From Pyrinomonadaceae bacterium (GTDB lineage: Bacteria; Acidobacteriota; Blastocatellia; Pyrinomonadales; Pyrinomonadaceae): a stretch of 64,000 nt of DNA. Of this stretch, positions 55,763 through 64,000 are shown in pieces. The stretch lies in NCBI GenBank assembly GCA_021463165.1, contig JAJTWY010000013.1, forward strand, positions 1 to 64,000, written 5' to 3'. The stretch's first letter is position 1; every line of letters begins with the position of its first letter. The notes under the pieces were generated by a model that was not told the DNA's origin, ran no database searches, and saw nothing but the letters and a program-made list of their open reading frames with translations. Position numbers and translations under genes: made by a program.

Positions 55763-55851
55763 CCAACATTTTGTGGCGACGCCGGGCTGGCTCAGGTCGG
55801 CTGGTGAATAAGATCCTTTCTAGCTAATATTGAGATAGGAGTTTTCTTATT

Positions 55852-56256
55852 ATGAAACGAGGTTTCTTCGGGTCTTTATTATCTTTTGGTTTGTTGCTGA
55901 TCTGTGTTATGGCCGCGGCGGCCCAGTCGAAATCAGTCGCCGGGGAATGGGACGGGGCATTTGAAACTCCGGGCGGAGCCCGGCCATTCAAACTCGTGCT
56001 GAAAGTAGATGGCGAAAGGCTAACCGGCACGTCGAAACGCTCCTCGGGTGACGTGCCGATCCAGGGCACGATCAAGGGGAAGGATATTAGCTTCAGCTAT
56101 ACTATCAGTTACAACGGGAACGACCTGACGATGAGCTTTATCGGTAAAGTAGATGGCGAGACGATGGGCGGATCAGTGTCTTTCGGCGGCAACGCCGATG
56201 ACGTATGGACGGCAAAACGGGCACCCGCCGAAAAGCCAAAATCGGACAAACCATGA
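55852..56256 (+). CDS. Small secreted beta-sheet protein
   Basis: 134 residues with a signal peptide (LLSFGLLLICVMAAAAQ). The mature part, GEWDGAFETPGGARPFKLVL and GTSKRSSGDVPIQGTIKGK, resembles the C-terminal domain of the amidohydrolase at 46181 (see findings). Its stop overlaps the next start at ATGA. Function unknown; perhaps a lipocalin-like binding module. Confidence 0.6.
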   Translation: MKRGFFGSLLSFGLLLICVMAAAAQSKSVAGEWDGAFETPGGARPFKLVLKVDGERLTGTSKRSSGDVPIQGTIKGKDISFSYTISYNGNDLTMSFIGKVDGETMGGSVSFGGNADDVWTAKRAPAEKPKSDKP

Positions 56257-56453
56257 CCGCGGAATTCGAGGCCCTCGCTTGCGATCCCGACCTGGAATCT
56301 TCGCGTGGGCCGGGCGGCACTCTCATCTTCGTCGATGGTGGCCAGTATTGTGTCATCGGGACGGAATTCGTAAGCACCGAAGAGAGTGACTGCTACGCAT
56401 TCGGCTCGACGAAAGAAGAGGCCCTGGCTAACTACGCTCTCAGGCGGCAATGA
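56253..56453 (+). CDS. Small hypothetical protein
   Basis: 66 residues (MTAEFEALACDPDLESSRG...). The ATG overlaps the upstream stop, giving translational coupling. Two Cys (ALACD, QYCVIG) are present. No family was recognised. It may be a coupled partner of the preceding secreted protein. Confidence 0.45.
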   Translation: MTAEFEALACDPDLESSRGPGGTLIFVDGGQYCVIGTEFVSTEESDCYAFGSTKEEALANYALRRQ

Positions 56454-56528
56454 GAGCCAGGTTATGGGTCGTCCTGTTGAATAACTCGCCAACCTAAAGT
56501 ATCCTGATTCCACAAAAGGAGAAAAACA

Positions 56529-57416
56529 ATGGAGCGTAAGACGGCAGATCAGTATCCGCAGGAGCTGTTGGACCTTTTTCACGAATGGCAGCATGGCGAC
56601 CTGGACAGGCGTTCGTTTATGAGCGGGATCGCGAAATTCGCGGTCGGCGGGCTAACGGTCGCGGCGATCTTTGAAAGCCTCAAGCCAAACTACGCTTGGG
56701 CGCAGACGGTCAACCCCGACGATAAGGACATCAGGGTCGGCTACGAGGTTGTCCAGTCACCCAACGGGAACGGAACGATCAAAGGCTATTTTGCCAGGCC
56801 CGCGAAGGGTAAGAAATTCCCCGCAGTTTTGGTCATTCACGAGAATCGCGGGCTGAATCCTTATATCGAAGATGTTGCCCGCCGGTTTGCTAAGGTGGGA
56901 ATGATGGCTCTTGCTCCCGATGGATTGACCTCGGTGGGAGGCTATCCGGGCGACGAACAGAAAGCCGCCGCTGCATTTCGCACCGTCGATGGCAAGAAGA
57001 TGACAGAGGATTTTGTCGCCGCTGCGATGTGGCTGAAGAAGCATAAGGACGGAAACGGCAAACTCGGTGCTGTCGGGTTTTGCTTCGGCGGAGGTATGGT
57101 AAACCAACTCGCGGTTCGACTCGGCAAAGATCTGAATGCCGGAGTTCCGTTCTACGGCAGCCAGGCGGGCATCGCGGATGTGCCCAAGATCATGGCCCCG
57201 ATGATGTTCCAATATGCCGGCAACGACCAGCGCATCAATGCAAATATCGCTGCTTACGAGGCGGCCCTCAGAGAGAATAAGAAAACCTTTGAGTCGTTCA
57301 TTTACGAAGGCAAGCAGCACGGGTTTCACAACGACACGACGCCGCGCTATGATGCGGAAGCTGCCAAATTGGCCTGGGAGCGGACGCTCGCCCATTTCAA
57401 AAAGTATCTGAAATAG
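56529..57416 (+). CDS. Tat-exported dienelactone hydrolase family protein
   Basis: 295 residues. The Tat motif DRRSFMSG at about residues 25-32 is followed by a hydrophobic stretch, giving a twin-arginine signal after an unusual charged leader of about 24 residues. Then the alpha/beta-hydrolase: LVIHENRGLNPY, GAVGFCFGGGMVNQLA (nucleophile Cys), and KQHGFHNDTTPRYD (His). Likely exported hydrolase of esters or lactones; substrate unknown. SD AAAGGAG precedes ATG 56529. Confidence 0.85.
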   Translation: MERKTADQYPQELLDLFHEWQHGDLDRRSFMSGIAKFAVGGLTVAAIFESLKPNYAWAQTVNPDDKDIRVGYEVVQSPNGNGTIKGYFARPAKGKKFPAVLVIHENRGLNPYIEDVARRFAKVGMMALAPDGLTSVGGYPGDEQKAAAAFRTVDGKKMTEDFVAAAMWLKKHKDGNGKLGAVGFCFGGGMVNQLAVRLGKDLNAGVPFYGSQAGIADVPKIMAPMMFQYAGNDQRINANIAAYEAALRENKKTFESFIYEGKQHGFHNDTTPRYDAEAAKLAWERTLAHFKKYLK

Positions 57417-57473
57417 ACCTTCGGACGATGCGGCGTTTTGCCACTATCGCCGTGTTTGCTATCTTGTTAACTG

Positions 57474-57668
57474 ATGAGTAATTCAACTAGAATGTCAAAG
57501 ACCGTTGGCCGTTTGGCCTCGCTGGTGTGCGCGGCCGGCGTCATATCGTTTTTCATTGGCTTGTTCGGGGGCCCGCGTTCGATGGTCATCATCGGAGCGG
57601 CCCTTATGAGCGCCTCGCTCATCGGCTTTTTTATCGAAGAGCAGGGAAATCGGAAAGCCCGCGCATAG
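57474..57668 (+). CDS. Small two-TM protein
   Basis: 64 residues with two membrane segments (LASLVCAAGVISFFIGLFGG and MVIIGAALMSASLIGFFIE) and a basic tail. Function unknown. It is 57 nt downstream of the hydrolase and may be cotranscribed. Confidence 0.5.
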   Translation: MSNSTRMSKTVGRLASLVCAAGVISFFIGLFGGPRSMVIIGAALMSASLIGFFIEEQGNRKARA

Positions 57669-57738
57669 CTTCATCCCATCCTCTCCATAAAGCCCATCCC
57701 CTCATGTATGAAGGGGCCAGATAAAGGAATATTTTTCT

Positions 57739-58209
57739 ATGAAAGATAAAATGTCTTTGCGGGCGAGTGTGCGCTCCGCATTGTTGATCATTGGTTTTTT
57801 CGTGGCGGTTGCGTTGATCCGCGACTGGACACCGACGACGGCCCAGGTCACGCCGACCAAGATCGCGGTCATTGATACCGAAGCGGTACTGCTTCGTTCG
57901 AAGATCGGAAAAGCGATGACCGTCGAACTCGAAAAGGTGCAGCAGGACTCACAACGTCAGTTCAAAGCGGAGACCGACCCCGCAAAACGCGAACAGATCA
58001 AGGTCGCCGCACAAAAGAAATACAACGACACTCGAGATCGCCTGCTCGCTCAGGCCGACACCAAAATGACGCCTATCATCAACTCCGTCGGCAGGGAGAT
58101 GAAAGCCGCCGCGATCTTTCGCAAATTCGAATCAGGCCTGATCTACGCCGACGACTCACTCGATATAACCAACACCGTTATCCAACGCATCGACGCCGCC
58201 ACGCCGTAA
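57739..58209 (+). CDS. OmpH/Skp-like periplasmic protein
   Basis: 156 residues. Signal anchor at about 14-31, then a Skp-like start PTKIAVIDTEAVLLRSKIGK and a central coiled region of charged helices. The end is MKAAAIFRKFESGLIYADDSLDITN. Likely chaperone-like for outer-membrane proteins, although shorter than Skp. SD AAAGGAA upstream. Confidence 0.7.
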   Translation: MKDKMSLRASVRSALLIIGFFVAVALIRDWTPTTAQVTPTKIAVIDTEAVLLRSKIGKAMTVELEKVQQDSQRQFKAETDPAKREQIKVAAQKKYNDTRDRLLAQADTKMTPIINSVGREMKAAAIFRKFESGLIYADDSLDITNTVIQRIDAATP

Positions 58210-58485
58210 TAATCGATAAACGGATTTCAAAGGAATTGCCACTAGCTTCAGCTAGGGGGCCGAGTGAGGACTACATTGATCCGGGCTTTAGCCAAAAATT
58301 TGGCGCTGACCCCGAGTTCGGCTAAAGCCGATGATAATATTGAATCCTCACCACGCTCTGAAGAGCGTGGCAATTCATCAGGAGCGAGGGTAATTCAGAT
58401 GACCTTTGAATGCTCAACCTGTAATGAATAAAACGACGGGCTGTCGCATCTCGGTTGCGATTTTCCTGACCCTTATTTTGGTGTG
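58210..58485. other. Gene-free interval around the palindromic element
   Basis: Apart from the 144-bp palindrome, the interval 58377-58485 holds no open frame with a recognisable product. It may include the lost 3' part of the PIN toxin: after its stop the minus strand continues but was not matched to PIN motifs. Confidence 0.4.
58233..58376. repeat. 144-bp palindromic, clover-shaped element
   Basis: Outer arms GAATTGCCAC 58233-58242 and GTGGCAATTC 58367-58376 are exactly complementary. Inside are three more stems: CTAGCT/AGCTAG (58242-58255), GGCTTTAGCC 58284-58293 with GGCTAAAGCC 58320-58329, and ACGCTCT/AGAGCGT (58353-58368). Folded, it would give a multi-armed structure as in REP/MITE elements. 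It lies between the OmpH gene and the truncated PIN gene. No other copy was seen. Confidence 0.8.
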
Positions 58486-58632
58486 CTAGAAGCCGGCGGG
58501 ACGCTCCATCTCTGTTACAACACCGATCGCAAGAACCGAATTCGACGATATTTGGTTTAGAAATTCGGCTGCTGTGCTAACACCGCGAGCTTCATCGATC
58601 AGAATATCAGTGTCAATAATGGTGAGGGACAT
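58486..58632 (-). pseudogene. Truncated PIN-domain toxin
   Basis: 48 residues only: SLTIIDTDILIDEARG (first PIN Asp) and SSNSVLAIGVVTEME. Normal PIN toxins are about 130 residues and keep more acidic residues. The frame stops soon after VVTEMERPAGF, where intact homologues continue. It starts one base after the antitoxin stop codon, so it was probably the toxin of that pair. Confidence 0.65.
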
Positions 58633-58857
58633 CTAGTTAGCCCAATGCTTTTCGCGGACAGAGCGTACCCAGGCCGTGCTATCAGTGATATCGTCGCGAT
58701 CGAGCCAAATGCCAAAGAAAGAATCGTCTTCGAAATTATTTTGAGCAGCGTTTGGAGGTGAGTAAAGCGCTCGCAGACGCGCGATCAGGTCTTGAATCTC
58801 GCGTTGGGCTCCGGTCGGCAGGGCGGCGATCTCTTTTAGGATCTCTTCGCTGGTCAT
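58633..58857 (-). CDS. Antitoxin-like protein, partner of the truncated PIN
   Basis: ATG 58857 with AAGGAGAT upstream was chosen over a longer start. 74 residues: LKEIAALPTGAQREIQDLIARL, a helical dimerisation-like region, then an acidic and Trp-containing tail (FFGIWLDRDD). It is immediately upstream of the truncated PIN gene, as type II modules are. Confidence 0.65.
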   Translation of the reverse strand: MTSEEILKEIAALPTGAQREIQDLIARLRALYSPPNAAQNNFEDDSFFGIWLDRDDITDSTAWVRSVREKHWAN

Positions 58858-58909
58858 AATATCTCCTTGTCTCATTCTCACTTTTCCTTAAAATATGTCA
58901 ACGGAAAAA

Positions 58910-58930
58910 GCCCCGGCTATGTGCCGAGGC
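58910..58930. terminator. GCCCCGGC terminator, copy 1
   Basis: GCCCCGGC 58910-58917 pairs with GCCGAGGC 58923-58930 (one mismatch), flanked by A and T runs on the two sides, so it can work both ways. The same stem occurs at 59785-59807 after the true groEL end. Confidence 0.6.
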
Positions 58931-58993
58931 TTTCTCAGTGAACTAGAGATCGTAATATCAGAGGTGCCCTTACTTACGTGCGGGCTACTGACA

Positions 58994-59095
58994 CTACATA
59001 CCCATGCCGCCGGGCATGCCGCCCATGTGGTCGCCGCCCTTTTCGTCGGGGGCGTCGGCGATCAAACGCTTCGGTGGTGAGCATCATGCCGGCGC
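58994..59095 (-). pseudogene. groL: Remnant of a second groEL gene, last codons
   Basis: Minus-strand translation gives MMLTTEA, then after a one-base insertion IADAPDEKGGDHMGGMPGG and a TAG at 58994-58996. The true GroEL end reads MMLTTEA...[17 protein letters not shown]. So this is the tail of another, diverged groEL of which the rest is missing. It is flanked on the left by a copy of the groEL terminator stem. The frame is broken near the junction with the TA module. Confidence 0.75.
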
Positions 59096-59287
59096 TCATT
59101 TGGCTAATGCTGGTTCCTTGGCTTCTTCATAGTGCGGCCGGGTCATTGGTTCAAGACGGTCGTCGAATTTTTTCTGGTATTCCAGGTAGTGCTCTATCAT
59201 TTTCTGCGTATCGTGATCGAAGCTCGCGGAAATCTTGTGCCTGATTTTGCGGACGCGGTCGATCGCGATATCTTTTTCTACGCTCAT
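59096..59287 (-). CDS. Small protein downstream of PIN, putative antitoxin
   Basis: 63 residues, charged and helical (DIAIDRVRKIRHKISASFDHD, MIEHYLEYQKKFDDRL). ATG overlaps the PIN stop (ATGA), so the toxin is the first gene, opposite to the usual order. Its stop TGA runs into the groEL remnant. Antitoxin role is inference. Confidence 0.65.
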   Translation of the reverse strand: MSVEKDIAIDRVRKIRHKISASFDHDTQKMIEHYLEYQKKFDDRLEPMTRPHYEEAKEPALAK

Positions 59288-59760
59288 AGTGGTTCTCCCA
59301 ACAGCTCCATCGGAGTTACGAGGAGCGGAGTGTATAGTCCGAGTTTATCATTAGTCTGCCGAATATGTCCGAATTTGTTGGCGTTCGCACGATGTTTGCA
59401 GTTCCAAGTGGGAAGGAAGTCGCATTTGTGATACGACGCAAGAGCCAAGTGGAGAGCGTCGCCTTTGGGGTCATTCGGCATCACCATGTTCATGATATAG
59501 AAATCGACGATGGGGCCGATCATCTGATCAACCGGCAAGACTGTCAAAGTGCTTACAAGGTCCAACATCAGTTGTTGGTTCGGAAAATCACCCTGCTCGA
59601 GTTCTTCGATCACGGCAGGACTTATTAGTAACGTGTACTCATCACCGATGCCGTCCCAGAATTTCCGCGTCCAATCACGGCGGGCGATCATGTCGGGTTC
59701 GGTGCGGACTTCGTGGTAGAAGCTTACGACTGAGGTTTCGACGTAGACGCGGGATAACAT
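59284..59760 (-). CDS. PIN-domain protein (VapC-like ribonuclease toxin)
   Basis: ATG 59760 gives 158 residues; a longer frame to 59862 has no good start and includes terminator sequence. SRVYVETSVVSFYHEV at the start is like the first PIN strand (Glu replaces the usual Asp). LLISPAVIEELEQGDFP and DPKGDALHLALASYHKCDFLPTWN give the middle and C-terminal acidic residues. Probably a type II toxin. Confidence 0.7.
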   Translation of the reverse strand: MLSRVYVETSVVSFYHEVRTEPDMIARRDWTRKFWDGIGDEYTLLISPAVIEELEQGDFPNQQLMLDLVSTLTVLPVDQMIGPIVDFYIMNMVMPNDPKGDALHLALASYHKCDFLPTWNCKHRANANKFGHIRQTNDKLGLYTPLLVTPMELLGEPL

Positions 59761-59784
59761 GATTCTGGTTATACAACGGAAGAA

Positions 59785-59807
59785 GCCCCGGCGTTTTGTG
59801 CCGAGGC
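59785..59807. terminator. GCCCCGGC terminator, copy 2
   Basis: GCCCCGGC 59785-59792 pairs with GCCGAGGC 59800-59807. It is the same element as at 58910 and lies between groEL and the PIN gene, serving groEL (minus strand) with its A/T flanks. Confidence 0.6.
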
Positions 59808-59847
59808 TTTTGGTTGCGATTGTAGGAGCGGAGAGGGAAACCACCCC

Positions 59848-59883
59848 GGCCGAAGCGGCCACCCCTCCTTTGAAATGGAGGGG
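59848..59883. repeat. GGCCG and CCCCTCC palindromes after groEL
   Basis: GGCCG 59848-59852 pairs with CGGCC 59856-59860, and CCCCTCC 59862-59868 with GGAGGGG 59877-59883. Two adjacent hairpins just beyond the groEL stop. The second resembles widely dispersed CCCCTCC-type palindromes of other genomes. Confidence 0.65.
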
Positions 59884-59895
59884 AGCCGGAAATAA

Positions 59896-61572
<1,677 letters not shown>

Positions 61573-61887
61573 TTAAGCAGCGGCGCCGGCCCTCGAAATG
61601 ATTCCGAGGATCTCGTCTTCGCGCATGATGATGAATTCTTCGCCGTCGAGTTTGATCTCGCTGCCCGAATATTTGCCGAACAGAACGCGGTCGCCTGCCT
61701 TAACATCGAGGGCTTGACGCGTACCATCTTCTTTATATTTGCCCGCACCGGCTGCGATAACTTCGCCTTCCTGCGGTTTTTCCTTTGCCGTATCCGGGAT
61801 AAAAAGCCCGCCGGCGGTCTGGTTTACATTGTCTTCGACGCGTTTAATGATCACGCGATCGTGAAGCGGTGTAATGTTAGTTGCCAT
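61573..61887 (-). CDS. groES: Co-chaperonin GroES
   Basis: 104 residues: [26 protein letters not shown] (mobile loop included), [33 protein letters not shown] at the end. Caps GroEL. First gene of the operon, 45 nt before groL. Confidence 0.96.
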   Translation of the reverse strand: MATNITPLHDRVIIKRVEDNVNQTAGGLFIPDTAKEKPQEGEVIAAGAGKYKEDGTRQALDVKAGDRVLFGKYSGSEIKLDGEEFIIMREDEILGIISRAGAAA

Positions 61888-61961
61888 AATGGTTCACTCC
61901 TTTTAATAAGTAAGTTTGATAGAATAGCTTTCTCGAAACGCAAGGTCGCGAAAAGCGAAGT

Positions 61962-61988
61962 TTAGCACTCGTGTCTCAAGAGTGCTAG
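61962..61988 (-). promoter_or_regulatory. CIRCE operator of groESL
   Basis: TTAGCACTC 61962-61970, nine-base spacer, GAGTGCTAG 61980-61988: 17 of 18 positions match the HrcA operator TTAGCACTC-N9-GAGTGCTAA. It lies 74 nt upstream of groES. Confidence 0.92.
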
Positions 61989-62016
61989 TTTAGGATATGT
62001 GGCGGTGTCCTGTCAA
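61987..62016 (-). promoter_or_regulatory. Promoter of groESL
   Basis: On the minus strand TTGACA (62011-62016) and TAAACT (61987-61992) are 18 nt apart. The -10 hexamer overlaps the CIRCE element, so HrcA binding would block initiation. Confidence 0.7.
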
Positions 62017-62082
62017 TAGGGAGGTCGCGAAATCATAAAATATGAGTACGGTATTATCATATCCGGTCCTGATCTATCCAAA

Positions 62083-62976
62083 ATGTACATATCGGAAATA
62101 AATATCTATCCCATAAAATCGCTTAAAGGCGTCCAGGTCGAATCGGCGATGGTTCAGGCTCGTGGCCTCGAGCACGATCGCCGATGGATGCTGACCGATC
62201 GAGAGGGCAATTTCATGACTCAGCGCGAGTTTCCAAAGATGGCGACGATCGGCGTCAAAGTCGAGAGTGGAGAGCTAAGAGTCGAAAGTGAAGCGGCAGG
62301 CGAGATGCGGATCCCGTTCGAGCCGGACCGAGGCGAGCGTCAAAAGGTCACGATATGGCAAAGCATTTGTGAGGCAGAAGTTTATCGCGGCGAGGTTAGC
62401 GAATGGTTTTCGGACGTGCTTAGCACGAGCTGTCAGCTTGCATTTATGCCCGAAACCACAAGGCGAAGGGTGAGTGAGCGGTTTGATCGCGGCGGCGACA
62501 TCGTGAGCTTTGCCGACGGCTATCCGCTGCTCGTTATCGGCGAGGCGTCGCTGGCTGACTTGAATCAACGGATCGCGGACGCTCTTGTCACCAAAGGTGA
62601 AAAAGGTGCGGACGAGAGTGTTCACCTTCCGCTGCCGATGAACCGTTTTCGTCCGAGTATCGTCGTTAGCGGCTCGGAGCCGTATGCAGAGGATAATTGG
62701 CAGCAGATCCGCGTCGGCGAAGCTGAATTTCGTGTCACCAAACCATGTGCGCGGTGTGTCATGACAACCGTCGAACAATCTCGCGGCGAATTCGCTGGCA
62801 AAGAGCCGCTAAAGACTCTCGCAACCTATCGCATGGCAAAAGACGTGATGCCCGACCGCGTCGAAGCTCTCGGCCTGACACCGACCGCAGTCCTTTTCGG
62901 CCAAAATCTCATTGGCGAAAGGGTCGGAACTACGATCCGCGTTGGGGACAGTGTTTCTGTTAAGACTAGTGGCTGA
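62083..62976 (+). CDS. MOSC-domain protein, MOSC N-terminal type
   Basis: 297 residues. IYPIKSLKGVQVESA and LEHDRRWMLTDREGNFMTQRE form the MOSC_N beta-barrel, and FRVTKPCARCVMTTVEQSRGE near residue 223 carries the Mo-cofactor Cys as in YcbX/mARC. Likely a molybdenum-cofactor enzyme of N-reduction. A 7-nt repeat array lies within the first half and encodes VESGELRVESEA. Ends 11 nt inside the convergent PBP gene. Confidence 0.85.
   Translation: MYISEINIYPIKSLKGVQVESAMVQARGLEHDRRWMLTDREGNFMTQREFPKMATIGVKVESGELRVESEAAGEMRIPFEPDRGERQKVTIWQSICEAEVYRGEVSEWFSDVLSTSCQLAFMPETTRRRVSERFDRGGDIVSFADGYPLLVIGEASLADLNQRIADALVTKGEKGADESVHLPLPMNRFRPSIVVSGSEPYAEDNWQQIRVGEAEFRVTKPCARCVMTTVEQSRGEFAGKEPLKTLATYRMAKDVMPDRVEALGLTPTAVLFGQNLIGERVGTTIRVGDSVSVKTSG
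62254..62295 (+). repeat. In-frame heptamer array inside the MOSC gene
   Basis: Six 7-nt units: GTCAAAG, TCGAGAG, TGGAGAG, CTAAGAG, TCGAAAG, TGAAGCG. In the reading frame this gives a 7-residue repeat (VESGELR, VESEAAG). It has the style of the intergenic heptamer spacers but is translated. Confidence 0.7.
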
Positions 62977-64000
62977 TCGGGCAGAAGTCCCTAGGGGCAG
63001 AACTCCGTGAAAAGCTTTTCGGTTCCTTTTTGGGGCAAGTCGACCTCGCCCTCATTCCTGAGACCTCACATACCATCACCGTGACCGTAGCCTCCCGTGA
63101 GCTTGGAGTGGTGGGAGGCAGATCGGCCGCCGTTCCCGAGGGTTCGGAACCGTCCTGCCAGGTCTCGGCGATCGGCGTCGGAGTCGGAGAAGGCCGAGGC
63201 ATTTGTGGATCGCTTTCCGAGGGAAGTTCTTCTAACATCGGCAGCATTGACCGGTTCGGCACGGTTCCGGCGATAAAGAACTCGATACGGCGAAATTCCG
63301 GCGGGACGTTTGTCACGTATATATCTTTTGGCGGTTCCAAGTAATCGTCGCCGATCGGGTTGCCATCGCTGTCCGTCAACCGTGTCGGTGTTTGCGTGGG
63401 TGTCGGTGAAGGTGTTGCGGTCGCTTCAGTGAGGTCGAGTTCGCGGATGAGCGAGCCGTTTCGTATATCGATCTCAGCCTTGCGAAGGTTAGCTGGCATT
63501 GCCCAGTCGCCGTTCCATTCGGGGTGGATGGCAAGAGCCTCCTTCATAAAATCGGCCCAGACGGGCATCGCTGAATCACTGCCCTTCATTCCCAGGTCGC
63601 CGCCATTGTCAAAGCCGACGTAAACTACGGTGATCAACTCCGGAGTGAAACCGACGAACCAGCCGTCGCGCGACGTTCCCGTTTTTCCCGCAAAGGCAGT
63701 TTTTCCTGCGTTATTTCTGAAGCCCCAGCCCTGTGCCTGCGCGGCCGTACCTCGGTTAATGACATCTTTCATGATGTCGTCCATTATGTAAGCCACGTCG
63801 GGACGAACGACGTTCTTGCGGTCAGGCGCCGGGGCGTTGAGCGTTTTGCCGTCACCGCTTGCGATCCGGGTGATCGGCATTGGATTCACGCGATCGCCGA
63901 GATTCGCAAACATCGTATAGGCGGTTGCGACCTGCAGCGGCGTAGCCTCTGCGGTCCCGAGGGCCATCGACGGGTATGCTTTCTCGACCTTCGGAAAGCC
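62966..64000 (-). CDS. Class A penicillin-binding protein (partial)
   Basis: The transpeptidase C-terminal half; the N-terminus lies beyond the window. SMALGTAEATPLQVATAY and the KTGT motif (FAGKTGTSRDGWFVGFTPE) are intact; a Pro/Thr-rich tail and a Cys-containing end follow. Likely PBP1A-type, making peptidoglycan at the outer face of the inner membrane. 345 codons are visible. It overlaps the convergent MOSC gene. Confidence 0.9.
   Translation of the reverse strand, partial: GFPKVEKAYPSMALGTAEATPLQVATAYTMFANLGDRVNPMPITRIASGDGKTLNAPAPDRKNVVRPDVAYIMDDIMKDVINRGTAAQAQGWGFRNNAGKTAFAGKTGTSRDGWFVGFTPELITVVYVGFDNGGDLGMKGSDSAMPVWADFMKEALAIHPEWNGDWAMPANLRKAEIDIRNGSLIRELDLTEATATPSPTPTQTPTRLTDSDGNPIGDDYLEPPKDIYVTNVPPEFRRIEFFIAGTVPNRSMLPMLEELPSESDPQMPRPSPTPTPIAETWQDGSEPSGTAADLPPTTPSSREATVTVMVCEVSGMRARSTCPKKEPKSFSRSSAPRDFCPISH

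Noticed and set aside
59761..59862. Longer PIN start at 59862
   Set aside because: The added residues come from the terminator and palindrome sequence downstream of groEL; ATG 59760 starts the PIN strand.

Overview
The window is a bacterial chromosome segment of about 55-60 % G+C with long-range gene order conserved. The first third is a complete S10-spc-alpha ribosomal supercluster on the + strand, from the 3' end of an EF-Tu gene to rplQ, followed by accB-accC, rpsO and pnp. Gene content (two-membrane markers such as lpxD, a PEP-CTERM protein, a dimeric-type glycyl-tRNA synthetase, HrcA/CIRCE control of groESL, tandem secreted amidohydrolases, a DprE1/DprE2-type arabinose-donor cassette) suggests a Gram-negative of the Acidobacteriota, perhaps Blastocatellia. 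That placement is inference from memory of such genomes and was not checked by a search. No tRNA, rRNA, CRISPR array or intact insertion sequence was seen.

Layout: 1-18455 ribosomal proteins with secY, adk, map, infA, rpmJ and rpoA; 18476-23253 accB, accC, rpsO, pnp; 23619-25918 secreted or surface proteins; 26045-31172 glycyl-tRNA synthetase, a KdpDE-like two-component pair and a convergent APC-type permease; 31446-33981 small membrane proteins and a CCA-adding-type nucleotidyltransferase; 34004-44393 a minus-strand block mutS2-dnaG-rpoD followed by a GT-C-like membrane protein, a UbiA-type prenyltransferase, dprE1-like and dprE2-like genes; 44443-52990 a DCC protein, ada, three tandem amidohydrolase-family genes, msrB, lpxD and a small membrane protein; 53208-58209 a minimal K+ channel, an RRM protein, a second infA, secreted hypotheticals, a dienelactone hydrolase and an OmpH/Skp-like protein; 58233-61887 a palindromic repeat, two PIN-type toxin-antitoxin remnants or modules, a decayed second groEL tail and groESL with CIRCE; 62083-64000 a MOSC protein and the C-terminal part of a class A penicillin-binding protein.

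The most unusual feature is in the gaps. Nearly every non-overlapping junction of the ribosomal supercluster holds a short low-complexity element. Many are built from 7-nt units (GTCAGTT-, TGATGAA- or GAGAGCT-type), and the second half is the approximate reverse complement of the first, so the whole spacer folds into a hairpin that starts at the stop codon and ends at the next gene's ribosome-binding site. Several unrelated sequence families use the same architecture; one family member sits in frame inside the MOSC gene. A second oddity is that L4, L22 and S17 carry long Ala/Glu/Pro/Val-rich acidic tails absent from ordinary homologues.

Functional links: the ribosomal block, IF1, RNA polymerase alpha, sigma-70, primase, PNPase and GroESL are housekeeping genes. 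The KdpDE-like pair, the APC permease with three 11-bp direct repeats upstream, and the small K+ channel suggest a potassium theme. The four-gene membrane/arabinose block is likely to make a polyprenyl-phosphate arabinose donor and possibly transfer it.
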